Of a stretch of DNA of 64,000 nt, positions 18,287 to 27,205 are shown piece after piece. Source of the stretch: Streptosporangiaceae bacterium NEAU-GS5 (GTDB lineage Bacteria; Actinomycetota; Actinomycetes; Streptosporangiales; Streptosporangiaceae); contig JAGFNW010000018.1 in assembly GCA_017592665.1 (NCBI GenBank), positions 128,989-192,988 on the forward strand. The letters run 5' to 3'. The position numbers were made by a program, and so were the translations under genes. The notes under the pieces are model-generated. The model was given only the letters and a program-made list of their open reading frames with translations, had not been told where the DNA came from and did not search any database. Every line of letters begins with the position of its first letter. Positions within the stretch are counted from its first letter, which is position 1.

Positions 18287-18649
18287 ATGACAACGAACGC
18301 GAAGCTGGTGGCGGTCACCATCGACTGCCTCGAACCGAAGAAACTCGCCGAGTTCTACGCCCAGATCACCGGGTTCAACGTCGACTACGCCGAAGACGAG
18401 TACGCCGGCATCGGCGATGGAAACACGACCATCTTCTTTCAGCGTGTCGCCGACCGTAAGGCGCCGAGCTGGCCCGGGCCCGACAAGATGTTCCACCTCG
18501 ACTTCCGGGTAGACGACCTGGCCACGGCCGTCGACGAATACCTCGCGCTCGGCGCCACGAAGCCCGATTTCCAGCCCGGTGGTGACAACTGGGTCACCAT
18601 GGCGGATCCGGAAGGAAACCTGTTCGACGTACTGCCCCCGCGGAGCTAG
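18287..18649 (+). CDS. VOC (glyoxalase/bleomycin resistance) family protein
   Basis: 120 residues from ATG 18287, chosen because AGGGAAGG lies at about -15 and family proteins start close to this point (KLVAVTIDCLEPKKLAEFYA). Two beta-alpha-beta-beta-beta halves: DCLEPKKLAEFYAQITGF and the second half DKMFHLDFRVDDLATAVDEYLALGA, ending in MADPEGNLFDVLPP with the usual metal-site Glu/Asp pattern. Specific substrate unknown. Thirteen bases upstream of the DMT transporter gene, so likely co-transcribed. Confidence 0.88.
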   Translation: MTTNAKLVAVTIDCLEPKKLAEFYAQITGFNVDYAEDEYAGIGDGNTTIFFQRVADRKAPSWPGPDKMFHLDFRVDDLATAVDEYLALGATKPDFQPGGDNWVTMADPEGNLFDVLPPRS

Positions 18650-18662
18650 ATATCCTGGCCAG

Positions 18663-19511
18663 GTGACTTCGCATGCCTGGGTGGGTGTCGGTATCGCGCT
18701 GATCGGCGCCCTCGGCTATGCGCTGGGCGCCGCGATTCAGCAACATGAGGCCGTCATCCATGGGGCGACCATGCGATTGGCCAGGCTTCCGAGGTGGTGG
18801 GCGGGCGGGGTCATCGCCTTCGCCGGAGCGTGCATGCATGCCGTCGCGCTCAGCTTCACGCCGCTCGTGATCGTGCAACCCATCAGCGTGGCGACCCTGG
18901 TCTTCGCCGTTCCTCTGGCGGCCGGGCTCAACGGGCGGCGCCCCCGCCGGGCCGAGATCGTCGGCTCGATCGCCGTGACGGCCGGGCTGCTGGGCCTGAT
19001 GCTGCTGGTCCCGGCCAACGACGCGCCGCCCGTGATGTCCGACCGGGCCGGGCTCGGGCTCATCGCGTGCGTGGGCCTGCTCGTGGCGGTCACGTTCCTG
19101 GTCGCGCGCTGGGTCGACGGGCCGTGGAAGGCGTTGCTCATGGCCATCGGATCGGGCGCGGTCACGGCCACGGTGTCCACGTTCGTCCGGGTCGTGGGCG
19201 GTGGCCTGCACGGCGACCTCCACCGGCTCTTCAGCTGGTTCGCCGCCGCGGTCCCGGTGCTGCTGGTCTGCGCGGTCGTGCTGCTGCAGAAGTCGTACGC
19301 CGTCGGCTACTTCGGCATCGCCTATGCGGGAGTCCAGGTCGTCGACCCGATCACCTCGGTCATCGCCGGATCGGTCCTGCTCGGAGAGTCGCTGCCGAGC
19401 GGCACCGGCGCCATCGTCCCAGCCCTCGCCGCCGCGGCCGCCCTCATCGCCGGCACCATCACCCTGGGTCGGTTGACCCCCGATCACTCCCCAGCCCCCG
19501 CCCGCGCCTAG
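18663..19511 (+). CDS. DMT-superfamily membrane transporter
   Basis: 282 residues from GTG 18663 (VTSHAWVGVGIALIGALGYALG). Nine to ten hydrophobic helices in two EamA-like halves, with GLNGRRPRRAEIVGS between helices. Related to the NIPA/EamA drug-metabolite group. Substrate unknown. It follows the VOC gene, which may point to a small detoxification unit. Confidence 0.75.
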   Translation: MTSHAWVGVGIALIGALGYALGAAIQQHEAVIHGATMRLARLPRWWAGGVIAFAGACMHAVALSFTPLVIVQPISVATLVFAVPLAAGLNGRRPRRAEIVGSIAVTAGLLGLMLLVPANDAPPVMSDRAGLGLIACVGLLVAVTFLVARWVDGPWKALLMAIGSGAVTATVSTFVRVVGGGLHGDLHRLFSWFAAAVPVLLVCAVVLLQKSYAVGYFGIAYAGVQVVDPITSVIAGSVLLGESLPSGTGAIVPALAAAAALIAGTITLGRLTPDHSPAPARA

Positions 19512-19528
19512 ACCCTGAGGGTCGAGTG

Positions 19529-20644
19529 TTAGGGGCGCCAGTTGAAGACGGCGTCGCCTTGGCGCAGCATCGCCGTCGGGCCGAGCAGGCCGGCCAGGCG
19601 GACGAAACCGTTCCGCGCGGCCACGGCCACCGGATTGCTGAGCGTGGTGAGACGGCAGATCCGCCGCGACCGCTGGACGACCATCGTGGTCCTGGCCAGC
19701 CGCTTGTCGGTGTAGGCGGCGAGGTCGCCGGCGTTGGCGGCGAGCGTGACGGCGTCCTCGACGGCCTGGCAGGCGCCTTGGCCGAGGTGTGGGGTCATGG
19801 CGTGCGCCGCGTCCCCGAGCAGTGCCACCCGGCCGCGGTGGAAGGCCGGGAGCGGGGTCTCCATCGAGTAGATGTCGGTGCGCACGACCTTGTCCGGGTC
19901 GGCCGCGCGGAGCAGGGCCGGGATGGGGTCGTGCCATCCGCCGAACAGGCGTAGCAGCTCCTGCCGCTCGTCGTCGGCCCGGCCGTCGGCCGGTGTGACG
20001 GCCGTGCCGTACATGTAGACCAGATTGTCGGCGAGCGGCGCCACGCCGAAGATCAGCCCGCGGCCCCATGACTCGCCCGCGCGCACGTCGAGCCCGGAGC
20101 GCGGGACGACCACCCGCCAGCTTGTCACGCCCGCGTATTCGGGATCGGGGTGTCCGGGGAACAGCGCGCCGCGGATCCGCGACCGGATTCCGTCGGCCGC
20201 CACCACCAGATCGCCGCGCGTGACCTGGCCGCCGGCCCGCACCTCGCCCGTCTCGGGATCGACCGACTCGACCTCGGTGCCGAGCCGTAAGGCGCCCTCG
20301 GGCAGCCGTCCGGCCAGCAGGCCGACCAGGGCGGACCGGAGCAGCAGGACGATCGGGTCGCCGTAGCGTGCGGTCGCGGCCTCGGCGCTGGTGTGCGACA
20401 GCCAGCCGCCGTCGGCCCGGCGCAGGCCCGCGTCGCCCTGCAGCGCCGACAGTTCGCGTACGGCGTCGCCGAGGCCGATCGTGTCGAGCGCGCGGAGCGC
20501 GTTGGGGGCCATGGCGAGACCCGAGCCGACGGGCTCGATGGACGGCGCCCGTTCCAGCACCTCGACCGACCAGCCCTGCCCGGCCAAGGCGGCCGCGGCC
20601 GTCAGCCCGCCGATGCCGGCCCCGACAATCACCGCATGCGCCAT
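19529..20644 (-). CDS. FAD-dependent monooxygenase (PheA/TfdB type)
   Basis: 371 residues. Class A flavoprotein hydroxylase layout: GxGxxG FAD motif (VIVGAGIGGLTAAAAL) at the N-terminus, the DG motif (VVAADGIRSRIRGALFP) at about 150-165, and the second FAD motif GRVALLGDAAHAMTPHLGQGACQAVEDA at about 280-300. NAD(P)H-dependent hydroxylation of an aromatic or similar substrate is expected; the substrate is unknown. Followed 13 bases from the GNAT gene on the same strand (transcription runs GNAT then this gene). Confidence 0.9.
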   Translation of the reverse strand: MAHAVIVGAGIGGLTAAAALAGQGWSVEVLERAPSIEPVGSGLAMAPNALRALDTIGLGDAVRELSALQGDAGLRRADGGWLSHTSAEAATARYGDPIVLLLRSALVGLLAGRLPEGALRLGTEVESVDPETGEVRAGGQVTRGDLVVAADGIRSRIRGALFPGHPDPEYAGVTSWRVVVPRSGLDVRAGESWGRGLIFGVAPLADNLVYMYGTAVTPADGRADDERQELLRLFGGWHDPIPALLRAADPDKVVRTDIYSMETPLPAFHRGRVALLGDAAHAMTPHLGQGACQAVEDAVTLAANAGDLAAYTDKRLARTTMVVQRSRRICRLTTLSNPVAVAARNGFVRLAGLLGPTAMLRQGDAVFNWRP

Positions 20645-20657
20645 GATCTGGATTAAA

Positions 20658-21263
20658 TCAGCGCATCAGCCTGGTCCTGTGGGCAGGCCACTCGTCGTCG
20701 AGGATCGAGTAGTAGGCGCTGTCCCGCCAGGTGCCGTCCTTCCTGCGATACTGCCGTCGCAGGACCCCTTCGCGCACGCCCCCGATGCGCTCGATGGCCG
20801 CTTGTGAGCGCAGGTTGCGGATGTCGGTCTTGAGCACGACCCGGACCATGCCGAGCGTGTCGAAGGCGTGGTCGAGCAGCAGCACCTTGCACGCGGTGTT
20901 GACGGCCGTGCGCCAGTAGGCCCGGCCGTACCAGGTGGAGCCGATCTCGATGCTGTCGTCCCAGCCGCCGACGTCGTGGTAGGACGTGGAGCCGATGGCC
21001 CGGCCCGCGTAAATCACCGCGAACGGCACGCAGGTCGGCTTGGCGATCTGGGCGGACACCCAGGTGGCGACGTCGGCCTCGCCGCGCGGCACGTGGGTGG
21101 GCAGGTGCTGCCACACCTCGTCGTCGCGTCCGGCCGCGAACAGGTTGGGCACATGGCCGGGGGAGAGCGGCTCGAGCCGTACGACGGAGTTCTCGAGGAC
21201 GACGGGGCCGGGCATCTTCGCGGTCATGCGGTCGAGGTTATTGATCTTCCGTGCCCCGGTCAC
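20658..21263 (-). CDS. GNAT family N-acetyltransferase
   Basis: 201 residues from GTG 21263 (an ATG start at about 21227, MTAKMPGPVVLE, is also possible). RimJ/RimL-like acetyltransferase: VRLEPLSPGHVPNLF start, acetyl-CoA region WRTAVNTACKVLLLDHAF and VVLKTDIRNLRSQAAIERIGGVREG. The GTG start overlaps the stop of a 34-codon ORF (GTGA), which implies translational coupling. Confidence 0.85.
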   Translation of the reverse strand: MTGARKINNLDRMTAKMPGPVVLENSVVRLEPLSPGHVPNLFAAGRDDEVWQHLPTHVPRGEADVATWVSAQIAKPTCVPFAVIYAGRAIGSTSYHDVGGWDDSIEIGSTWYGRAYWRTAVNTACKVLLLDHAFDTLGMVRVVLKTDIRNLRSQAAIERIGGVREGVLRRQYRRKDGTWRDSAYYSILDDEWPAHRTRLMR

Positions 21264-21364
21264 AGTGCCACTACCTGCTGTTTTCCGGAGACCTCTTCGG
21301 TGGTGTCAGAGGCCAGCCACGCGCGCAGGTCATCGGGGGTGGCGAAGTAGACGGGCTCCTCCAT
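21260..21364 (-). pseudogene. YdeI/OmpD-associated protein N-terminal fragment
   Basis: 34 codons, too short for a normal family member (about 190 residues). [19 protein letters not shown] resembles the N-terminus of YdeI-type proteins (FATPxxxRAWL), then the frame turns to TTEEVSGKQQVVAL and stops. The stop overlaps the GTG of the GNAT gene. It may be a deletion remnant or a leader ORF retained for coupling. Identity rests on a short match. Confidence 0.4.
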
Positions 21365-21392
21365 GGTGGCCACGGTAGCGGTCGACAGCCAT

Positions 21393-21406
21393 ACCGTCCG
21401 GTCGGT
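21393..21406. promoter_or_regulatory. TetR-type operator in front of the acyl-CoA dehydrogenase operon
   Basis: ACCGTCCGGTCGGT, 12 bases before the GTG of the first operon gene. It matches 12 of 14 positions of the palindrome ACCGACTGGTCGGT found at 26314-26327 directly upstream of the TetR gene at the far end of the same operon. The repeat pairs the regulator with this operon. Confidence 0.72.
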
Positions 21407-21417
21407 AACCTGCGTGG

Positions 21418-22350
21418 GTGAACGTGCCCGGGCTCGACCTCGTGCGGCTGGCCGTCCATCTCGAGAACGCGGGGCTGATCACCGGCCCGCTGACCGCCGA
21501 GGTGATCGCCGGCGGAAAGTCCAATCTCACCTACGCGGTGCGCGACGCGACCCGGACATATGTGGTCCGCCGCCCGCCCCTCGGCCACGTCCTCGCCACG
21601 GCCCACGACATGGGCCGCGAGTTCCGGGTGATGACGGCGCTCCGCGACACGGCTGTGCCGGTCCCCGAGACGTATCTGCTCTGCCAGGACGAGGAAGTGA
21701 TCGGCGCGCCCTTCTACGTCATGGAGTACGTCGAGGGCGGCCAGCCCAACCTGTCGCCAGAGCTGTCCCGTCAGCTGACCGGCATCCTCGCGGCGCTGCA
21801 CGCCATCGACCCGGCCGAGGTCGGGCTGGCCGACTTCGGGCGCCCGCAGGGTTTCGTCGCGCGGCAGGTCAGCCGGTGGAAGCGGCAGCTGGACGCCTCG
21901 CGCAGCCGCGAGATCCCCGGGATGGACGAGCTGTACGAGAAGCTGGCGCGGGCCGTTCCCGAGGAGGGCCCGCCGGCGATCGTGCACGGCGACTTCAAGC
22001 TGGGCAACACCCTGGTCGCCGATGGCACGATCAAGGCAGTGCTGGACTGGGAGATGTCCACGCTCGGCGACCCGCTCACCGACCTCGCCCTGTTCGTCCT
22101 GTACGGCGAGTTCGCCGAACTCGACACAGCGGCCGAGGCCGTTCTCGTCCCCGTCGACTACTACGCAAAAGCATCAGGTCGCGATATTTCGGGGCTCGGG
22201 TGGTATGTCGCCCTTGCCTGTTTCAAGCTCGCGGTGATCGCCGAGGGCATCTACTTCCGCTTCACCCAGGGGCTCACGGTGGGAGAGGGCTTCGAAGAGG
22301 TCGGCCATCAGGTGGCCCCCCTCGTGGAGCGTGGATTGAGGGAGTTCTGA
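21418..22350 (+). CDS. Phosphotransferase (APH/ACAD10-like kinase fold)
   Basis: 310 residues from GTG 21418. Kinase-like fold with [10 protein letters not shown] (nucleotide loop), YVVRRPP (Lys-equivalent strand), catalytic [10 protein letters not shown] and metal-binding [16 protein letters not shown]. Such proteins are repeatedly encoded beside acyl-CoA dehydrogenases and are thought to phosphorylate hydroxyacyl-CoA substrates before elimination, as in human ACAD10/11. First gene of a four-gene operon; its stop overlaps the next start (TGATG). Confidence 0.88.
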   Translation: MNVPGLDLVRLAVHLENAGLITGPLTAEVIAGGKSNLTYAVRDATRTYVVRRPPLGHVLATAHDMGREFRVMTALRDTAVPVPETYLLCQDEEVIGAPFYVMEYVEGGQPNLSPELSRQLTGILAALHAIDPAEVGLADFGRPQGFVARQVSRWKRQLDASRSREIPGMDELYEKLARAVPEEGPPAIVHGDFKLGNTLVADGTIKAVLDWEMSTLGDPLTDLALFVLYGEFAELDTAAEAVLVPVDYYAKASGRDISGLGWYVALACFKLAVIAEGIYFRFTQGLTVGEGFEEVGHQVAPLVERGLREF

Positions 22351-23567
22351 TGGAGTTCGCGTACGACGCCAAAACCGAGGAACTGCGAGAACGGCTCACC
22401 GCGTTCATGGACGAGGTGATCTATCCGGCGGAGGGCCGCTTCGAGTCCGACGGCTGGGGGCCGCCGCCGCTGCTGGACGAGCTGAAGGCCGAGGCGCGCA
22501 GCCGCGGCCTGTGGAACCTGTTCCTCCCCGAGGTCTGCACGAACCTTCAGTACGCCCCGCTTGCCGAGATCATGGGACGGTCGCCGGGCATTGCCCCCGC
22601 GGCCACCAACTGCGCCGCCCCCGACACGGGCAACATGGAGGTGCTGTCCCAGTTCGGCAGTGAGGAGCAGAAGAAGCAGTGGCTGGAGCCGCTGCTGAAC
22701 GGCGAGATCCGGTCCGCCTTCGCGATGACGGAGCCCGATGTGGCCTCCTCCGACGCGACCAACATCGCCACCTCCATCACCCGCGACGGCGACGAGTACG
22801 TCATCAACGGCCGCAAGTGGTTCATCACCGGCGCCATGAATCCAAATTGCAAGATCTTCATCGTGATGGGGAAGTCGGGGATCTCAGAAGTCGGCATGAG
22901 ATCCCGAGACACAGCCCCGAACGCCGCGACGCACCGCCAGCAGAGCATGATCCTCGTGCCGCGCGACACCCCGGGGATCACCGTGCGGCGCGGGATGACC
23001 GTCTTCGGCTACGACGACCACGACCACGGCGGCCACGCCGAGGTGGTCTTCGAGGACGTACGGGTGCCGGCCGACCATCTCGTCGGCGAGGAGGGCGGCG
23101 GCTTCGCCATCGCCCAGGCCCGGCTCGGCCCCGGCCGGATCCACCACTGCATGCGGATGATCGGGGTCGCCGAGCGCGCGGTCGAGATGATGTGCCGCCG
23201 CGCCGCCTCGCGCAGCACGTTCGGCAAGCCCATCGCGCAGCAGGGCGTGGTGCAGGACTGGATCGCCGAGTCCCGGGTCATGATCGAGCAGCTGCGGCTG
23301 CTGGTGCTGAAGACGGCCTGGCTGATGGACACGGCCGGCAACCAGGGCGCGCACACCGAGATCCAGGCCATCAAGATCGCCACACCGCGGGCCGTGGAAT
23401 GGATCCTCGACAAGGCCATCCAGGTGCACGGCGCGGGCGGCCTCAGCCAGGACTTCCCGCTGGCCGCGCTGTTCGCGGGCGCGCGTTCGCTGCGGTTCGC
23501 GGACGGCCCCGACGAGGTGCACAAGCGATCCCTCGCCTACCGGGAGCTGAAGAAATGGACCTCGTAG
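22350..23567 (+). CDS. Acyl-CoA dehydrogenase
   Basis: 405 residues from ATG 22350. FAD flavoprotein that introduces a trans-2,3 double bond in acyl-CoA. Landmarks: [62 protein letters not shown] near the C-terminus. Length and motifs resemble the ACAD10/11-like branch. Overlaps the next gene by 13 bases. Confidence 0.93.
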   Translation: MEFAYDAKTEELRERLTAFMDEVIYPAEGRFESDGWGPPPLLDELKAEARSRGLWNLFLPEVCTNLQYAPLAEIMGRSPGIAPAATNCAAPDTGNMEVLSQFGSEEQKKQWLEPLLNGEIRSAFAMTEPDVASSDATNIATSITRDGDEYVINGRKWFITGAMNPNCKIFIVMGKSGISEVGMRSRDTAPNAATHRQQSMILVPRDTPGITVRRGMTVFGYDDHDHGGHAEVVFEDVRVPADHLVGEEGGGFAIAQARLGPGRIHHCMRMIGVAERAVEMMCRRAASRSTFGKPIAQQGVVQDWIAESRVMIEQLRLLVLKTAWLMDTAGNQGAHTEIQAIKIATPRAVEWILDKAIQVHGAGGLSQDFPLAALFAGARSLRFADGPDEVHKRSLAYRELKKWTS

Positions 23568-24700
23568 AGCGCTGCCGGGAGTTCCGGGCCACGCACGACC
23601 CCTCGGATCGGCTCGGGTGGCTGCGGGCGCGGTTCGACGCCGGCCTCGCCTGGGTGCACTACCCGGAAGGGCTCGGCGGGCTCGGGCTGTCGCGCGGGAT
23701 GCAGGCGGTCGTCGAGGCCGAGATGTCCGGTACACCGGACAACGACCCCGGCCGCATCGGCATCGGCCTCGGCATGGCCGCCCCGACCATCCTCGCGTTC
23801 GGCACGGACGAGCAGAAACGGCGCTTCCTCCGCCCGTTGTGGACGGGCGAGGAGGTCTGGTGCCAGCTGTTCAGCGAGCCCGGCGCCGGATCCGACCTCG
23901 CCACCCTCGGCACGCGTGCCGTACGCGACGGGGACGAGTGGGTGGTCGACGGCCAGAAAGTGTGGACGTCGGGAGCGCACCACGCCCGATGGGGCATCCT
24001 CGTCACCCGGACCGACCCTGACGTGCCCAAACACCAGGGCATGACGTACTTCGTGGCCGACATGCACGCCCCCGGCGTCGAGGTGCGCCCGCTGCGGCAG
24101 ATCACCGGCGAGGCCGAGTTCAACGAGGTGTTCCTCACCGGCGTGCGGCTGCCGGACGACCTGCGGCTGGGCGCGGTCGGCGACGGCTGGCGGGTCGCCC
24201 AGACCACGCTGATGAACGAGCGCGTGGCCATCGGCGCGGGCCCGGCCCGCCGCAGCATGGCCTCGATCGTCGCCGACGCCTGGCGCGAGCACCCCGAGCT
24301 GCGCAGCCCCGCCATGCACCAGCGGCTGCTGAAGCTGTGGGTCGACGCCGAGGTCATGCGGCTGACCGCGGTACGGCTGCGCGAACAGCTGGCCGCCGGA
24401 CACCCCGGTCCCGAGGGCTCGGGGATGAAGCTGCTGTTCGCGCGGCTGCACCAGGAGCTGTCGGGCTTCGAGGTGGAGTTCCGGCGCGAGCTCGGCTATG
24501 ACGACTGGACGCTGCGCCGCCCCGAGACCGTCGACTTCGTCGGCCGCGAGGCCGGATACCGCTACCTGCGCGCGAAGGGCAACTCGATCGAGGGCGGGAC
24601 CTCGGAGATCCTGCGCAACATCATCGCGGAGCGGGTGCTCGGATTGCCCTCGGAGCCGCGCGTCGACAAGGACGTGCCCTGGAAGGACCTGCCGCGATGA
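23555..24700 (+). CDS. Acyl-CoA dehydrogenase
   Basis: 381 residues from ATG 23555, inside the 3' end of the preceding gene. Motifs: [28 protein letters not shown] (FAD/substrate contacts) and the C-terminal [23 protein letters not shown]. This is the large-subunit type commonly found with a shorter partner in actinobacterial heteromeric dehydrogenases (FadE pairs); the next gene encodes that partner. Confidence 0.92.
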   Translation: MDLVERCREFRATHDPSDRLGWLRARFDAGLAWVHYPEGLGGLGLSRGMQAVVEAEMSGTPDNDPGRIGIGLGMAAPTILAFGTDEQKRRFLRPLWTGEEVWCQLFSEPGAGSDLATLGTRAVRDGDEWVVDGQKVWTSGAHHARWGILVTRTDPDVPKHQGMTYFVADMHAPGVEVRPLRQITGEAEFNEVFLTGVRLPDDLRLGAVGDGWRVAQTTLMNERVAIGAGPARRSMASIVADAWREHPELRSPAMHQRLLKLWVDAEVMRLTAVRLREQLAAGHPGPEGSGMKLLFARLHQELSGFEVEFRRELGYDDWTLRRPETVDFVGREAGYRYLRAKGNSIEGGTSEILRNIIAERVLGLPSEPRVDKDVPWKDLPR

Positions 24701-25734
24701 GCCTGCTCTACTCCGACGTCGAAGAAGAGCTGCGGGCCGCGGTCCGGTCGCTGCTGGCCGACGCCTGCCCGCCGTCGGCCGTGCTCGGGCGGGTCGAGTC
24801 GGCCGAGCCGTACGACCTGGGACTGTGGAAGTCGCTGGCCCGCGACATCGGGGTGGCCGGTCTGCTGATCCCCGAGGAGCACGGCGGCGCCGGCGCCACG
24901 CCCCGCGAGGCGGCCGTGGTCATGGAGGAGCTCGGCCGCGCGGTCGCGCCTGTGCCGTTCCTGAGCAGCGCCGTCCTCGCGACCAGGGCGCTGCTGGACG
25001 CCGGGGCGTCGGCGCCGCTGGAGCGGCTGGCATCGGGGGAGACCACCGCGTGCCTCGTCGTGCCGTTCGCCGCCTCGCCGTACGCGGACGTTCCGGTGGT
25101 TTCGCACGACGGCGGCGCGCTGACCGGGACGGTCCGGGGCGTGGTGGGCGCCGAGGTCGCCGACCTGCTCGTGGTCCCCGTCGATGAGGGCCTGGCCGTC
25201 GTCGAGGCCTCCGCCGCCGAGATCGTCCCTGCGGTCTCCCTCGACCAGACCCGCCCGATCGCGACCGTGACGTTCAACGATGCCGCCTACGAGGTGGTCG
25301 GCGGCTTTTCGCCGGACGTGCTCCGGGCCGGCGCGGGGTTGCTCGCGTCCGAGCAGCTCGGGATCGCGGAGTGGTGCCTGACGACGACCGTCGCGTACGT
25401 GAAGGAGCGCCGGCAGTTCGCCCGGCAGATCGGGTCATTCCAGGCCATCAAGCATCGGCTGGCCGACCTGTGGCTGGAGGTCGTGGGGGCGCGGGCGGCC
25501 GCGCGCAACGCGGTCTCGCTCGAGCCGCAGGCCGTCGCGGTTGCCGCCGCCTACTGCGGGCCCGTGGCCGTGCACGCCGCCGAAGAGGCTCTGCAGCTGC
25601 ACGGCGGCATCGGGATGACGTGGGAGCACCCCGTGCATCTCTACCTCAAGCGGGCGAAGGCCGACGAGATCGCGCTCGGCACCCCCGGCGACCACCGGGC
25701 CGCTCTGGCCTCAATCGCCGACCTTCCCGCGTAG
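24697..25734 (+). CDS. Acyl-CoA dehydrogenase, partner subunit
   Basis: 345 residues, ATGA overlap with the upstream gene. Shorter, more divergent member: VAGLLIPEEHGGAGATPREAAVVMEELG near the N-terminus and ALQLHGGIGMTWEHPVHLYLKRA near the C-terminus, but the middle domain has little of the canonical substrate motif. Probably the second subunit of an alpha2beta2 complex with the preceding protein. Its 3' end overlaps the convergent TetR gene by 24 bases. Confidence 0.9.
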   Translation: MSLLYSDVEEELRAAVRSLLADACPPSAVLGRVESAEPYDLGLWKSLARDIGVAGLLIPEEHGGAGATPREAAVVMEELGRAVAPVPFLSSAVLATRALLDAGASAPLERLASGETTACLVVPFAASPYADVPVVSHDGGALTGTVRGVVGAEVADLLVVPVDEGLAVVEASAAEIVPAVSLDQTRPIATVTFNDAAYEVVGGFSPDVLRAGAGLLASEQLGIAEWCLTTTVAYVKERRQFARQIGSFQAIKHRLADLWLEVVGARAAARNAVSLEPQAVAVAAAYCGPVAVHAAEEALQLHGGIGMTWEHPVHLYLKRAKADEIALGTPGDHRAALASIADLPA

Positions 25735-26310
25735 CGATCGGAGGAGGAGATCGGCGAAGTGCCCGCCGACCTCCTTGCCGGACAGCGGGCCGTCTGGGTG
25801 ATACCACGTGCCGAGATGGTGGACCGAGCCGAAGAAGAAGTCGGTCACCATTTCGGCGGGTATGTCGGCGGTGAACACGCCGTCGCGCTGCCCTTCCGCC
25901 ACCAGGTCGCGGAAGCGCTCGTGATAGCGGCGGCGCTCAGCCCGTACGATCTTCTGCGTGTCAGGGGCCAGCTGGTGCATCGACCGGAAGAAGATCTTGG
26001 TGTCGTCGAGGTTGGCGACGGAGGTGGCGACCACGTCCGTCGCGGCCGCATGGAGGCGTTCGCTGACGGAGGCGTCACTATCCGCGAAGTGAGTAAGTCG
26101 TTCCATCTGCATGCGGAGGACCCGGCCGTAGATCTCGTGCAGCAGGTCATCCTTGGAGTCGAAATAGTGGTACATCGCGCCCTTGGTGACCCCGGCCGCA
26201 CTCACGATTTCCTGCACCGACGTGCTCTCGAAGCCGCGCTCGGCGAACAGCCGGGTCGCCTCCGACAGCAGCCGTTGCCGTACCGGCTCGTCGCGGGTCA
26301 TGGTCATCAT
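25711..26310 (-). CDS. TetR family regulator of the acyl-CoA dehydrogenase operon
   Basis: About 199 residues from ATG 26310 (MMTMTRDEPVRQRLL; the longer in-frame start at 26358 would place the operator inside the gene). HTH: TSVQEIVSAAGVTKGAMYHYFDSKDDLL. The C-terminal ligand domain is like those binding acyl-CoA. A perfect palindrome sits four bases upstream of the start, and a near copy lies at the promoter of the ACAD operon, which this gene faces tail to tail. Confidence 0.9.
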   Translation of the reverse strand: MMTMTRDEPVRQRLLSEATRLFAERGFESTSVQEIVSAAGVTKGAMYHYFDSKDDLLHEIYGRVLRMQMERLTHFADSDASVSERLHAAATDVVATSVANLDDTKIFFRSMHQLAPDTQKIVRAERRRYHERFRDLVAEGQRDGVFTADIPAEMVTDFFFGSVHHLGTWYHPDGPLSGKEVGGHFADLLLRSLRGKVGD

Positions 26311-26313
26311 CGT

Positions 26314-26327
26314 ACCGACTGGTCGGT
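26314..26327. promoter_or_regulatory. Palindromic TetR operator
   Basis: Perfect palindrome ACCGAC-TG-GTCGGT four bases upstream of the chosen TetR start. Same element as at 21393-21406. Autoregulation plus control of the ACAD operon is the simplest reading. Confidence 0.72.
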
Positions 26328-26422
26328 CCCATTGGTTGGAAGGAATGTGGTATTTCATATTCCCGATCGGGGTACTACCTTAGGTAAGACTGGCCTTAGC
26401 TCTGTGGGGGAGTGACTGACCG

Positions 26423-27205
26423 GTGCCCAGTGGGTCTATTTATGTGCCGAAAGACGCCCAGGTTACGGGGCTCTCACCGCAGGTGATGTACGAGACTTTC
26501 TGGATAGCCGGTCGAAAAGGGCGCCTGCGCATGCGCGCCGCGATCGGCGGCGGAGGTTTCGTGGCCGGCAACCTGCTCGCTCTCCGGCTCGGCGTCGTGA
26601 ATCCATTCATCGCGGGAGTGCTGCTCGGCGGGCTCGCCGGCGGCACCGACTTCCTGCTCGCCTGGCGCGCCTACGCTGCCACCGCCGTGTGGCGTGGCAA
26701 GCGGCGCGGCGAGGTGCGCACGGGCCGCCTGCTGCGACGGCGGCTCGGCCGGCACGGATTCCGCGTGCTCGACGGGCGCGCCGTGCCCGGGCAGGCGTCC
26801 ATCGACCACCTCGTCATCGGGCCCACGGGCCTCTGGATCGTGGACAACGAGGCCTGGTCGCCGGACACGCTCATCGCCAAGTACGGGGACAAGCTGTTCT
26901 TCGATGAGAAGTTCGGCACGTCCGTGGCGAAGGGGCTGATCGGTGCCGCGGAGCCGCTGGCGGCCCTGCTCCGGCAGGAGACCGGCATCGAGCTGGCGAT
27001 CGCACCCATCCTGGCCATCCACGGCGGGAAGATCGCCGTCCGTGGCGGGGTCGTGTCGGGTGAAGGCCTGACCGTGGCCTATCCGCGCGCTGTTTCGCGC
27101 TGGATCCGCGTCCAGGAGGACATGGACCTCACCGACGAGCAGGTCGAACTCCTGGCCCGCACGGCGGCCCGAATCCTCAAACGCCCCTTCCGGCCTGTTC
27201 GTTAG
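26423..27205 (+). CDS. NERD-domain membrane protein
   Basis: 260 residues from GTG 26423. A hydrophobic pair of segments (about 38-75) precedes a NERD (nuclease-related) domain: GEVRTGRLLRRRL, VLDGRAVPGQASIDHLVIGPTGLWIVDNEAW. The DH...G.WIVDNE pattern resembles the restriction-endonuclease-like core. Function in this family is unproven. Convergent with the VWA gene, with stop codons overlapping at 27202-27205. Confidence 0.8.
   Translation: MPSGSIYVPKDAQVTGLSPQVMYETFWIAGRKGRLRMRAAIGGGGFVAGNLLALRLGVVNPFIAGVLLGGLAGGTDFLLAWRAYAATAVWRGKRRGEVRTGRLLRRRLGRHGFRVLDGRAVPGQASIDHLVIGPTGLWIVDNEAWSPDTLIAKYGDKLFFDEKFGTSVAKGLIGAAEPLAALLRQETGIELAIAPILAIHGGKIAVRGGVVSGEGLTVAYPRAVSRWIRVQEDMDLTDEQVELLARTAARILKRPFRPVR

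Noticed and set aside
18594..20069. 491-codon minus-strand ORF
   Set aside because: Arg/Pro/Gly/Gln-rich shadow across the DMT transporter and the out-of-frame monooxygenase.
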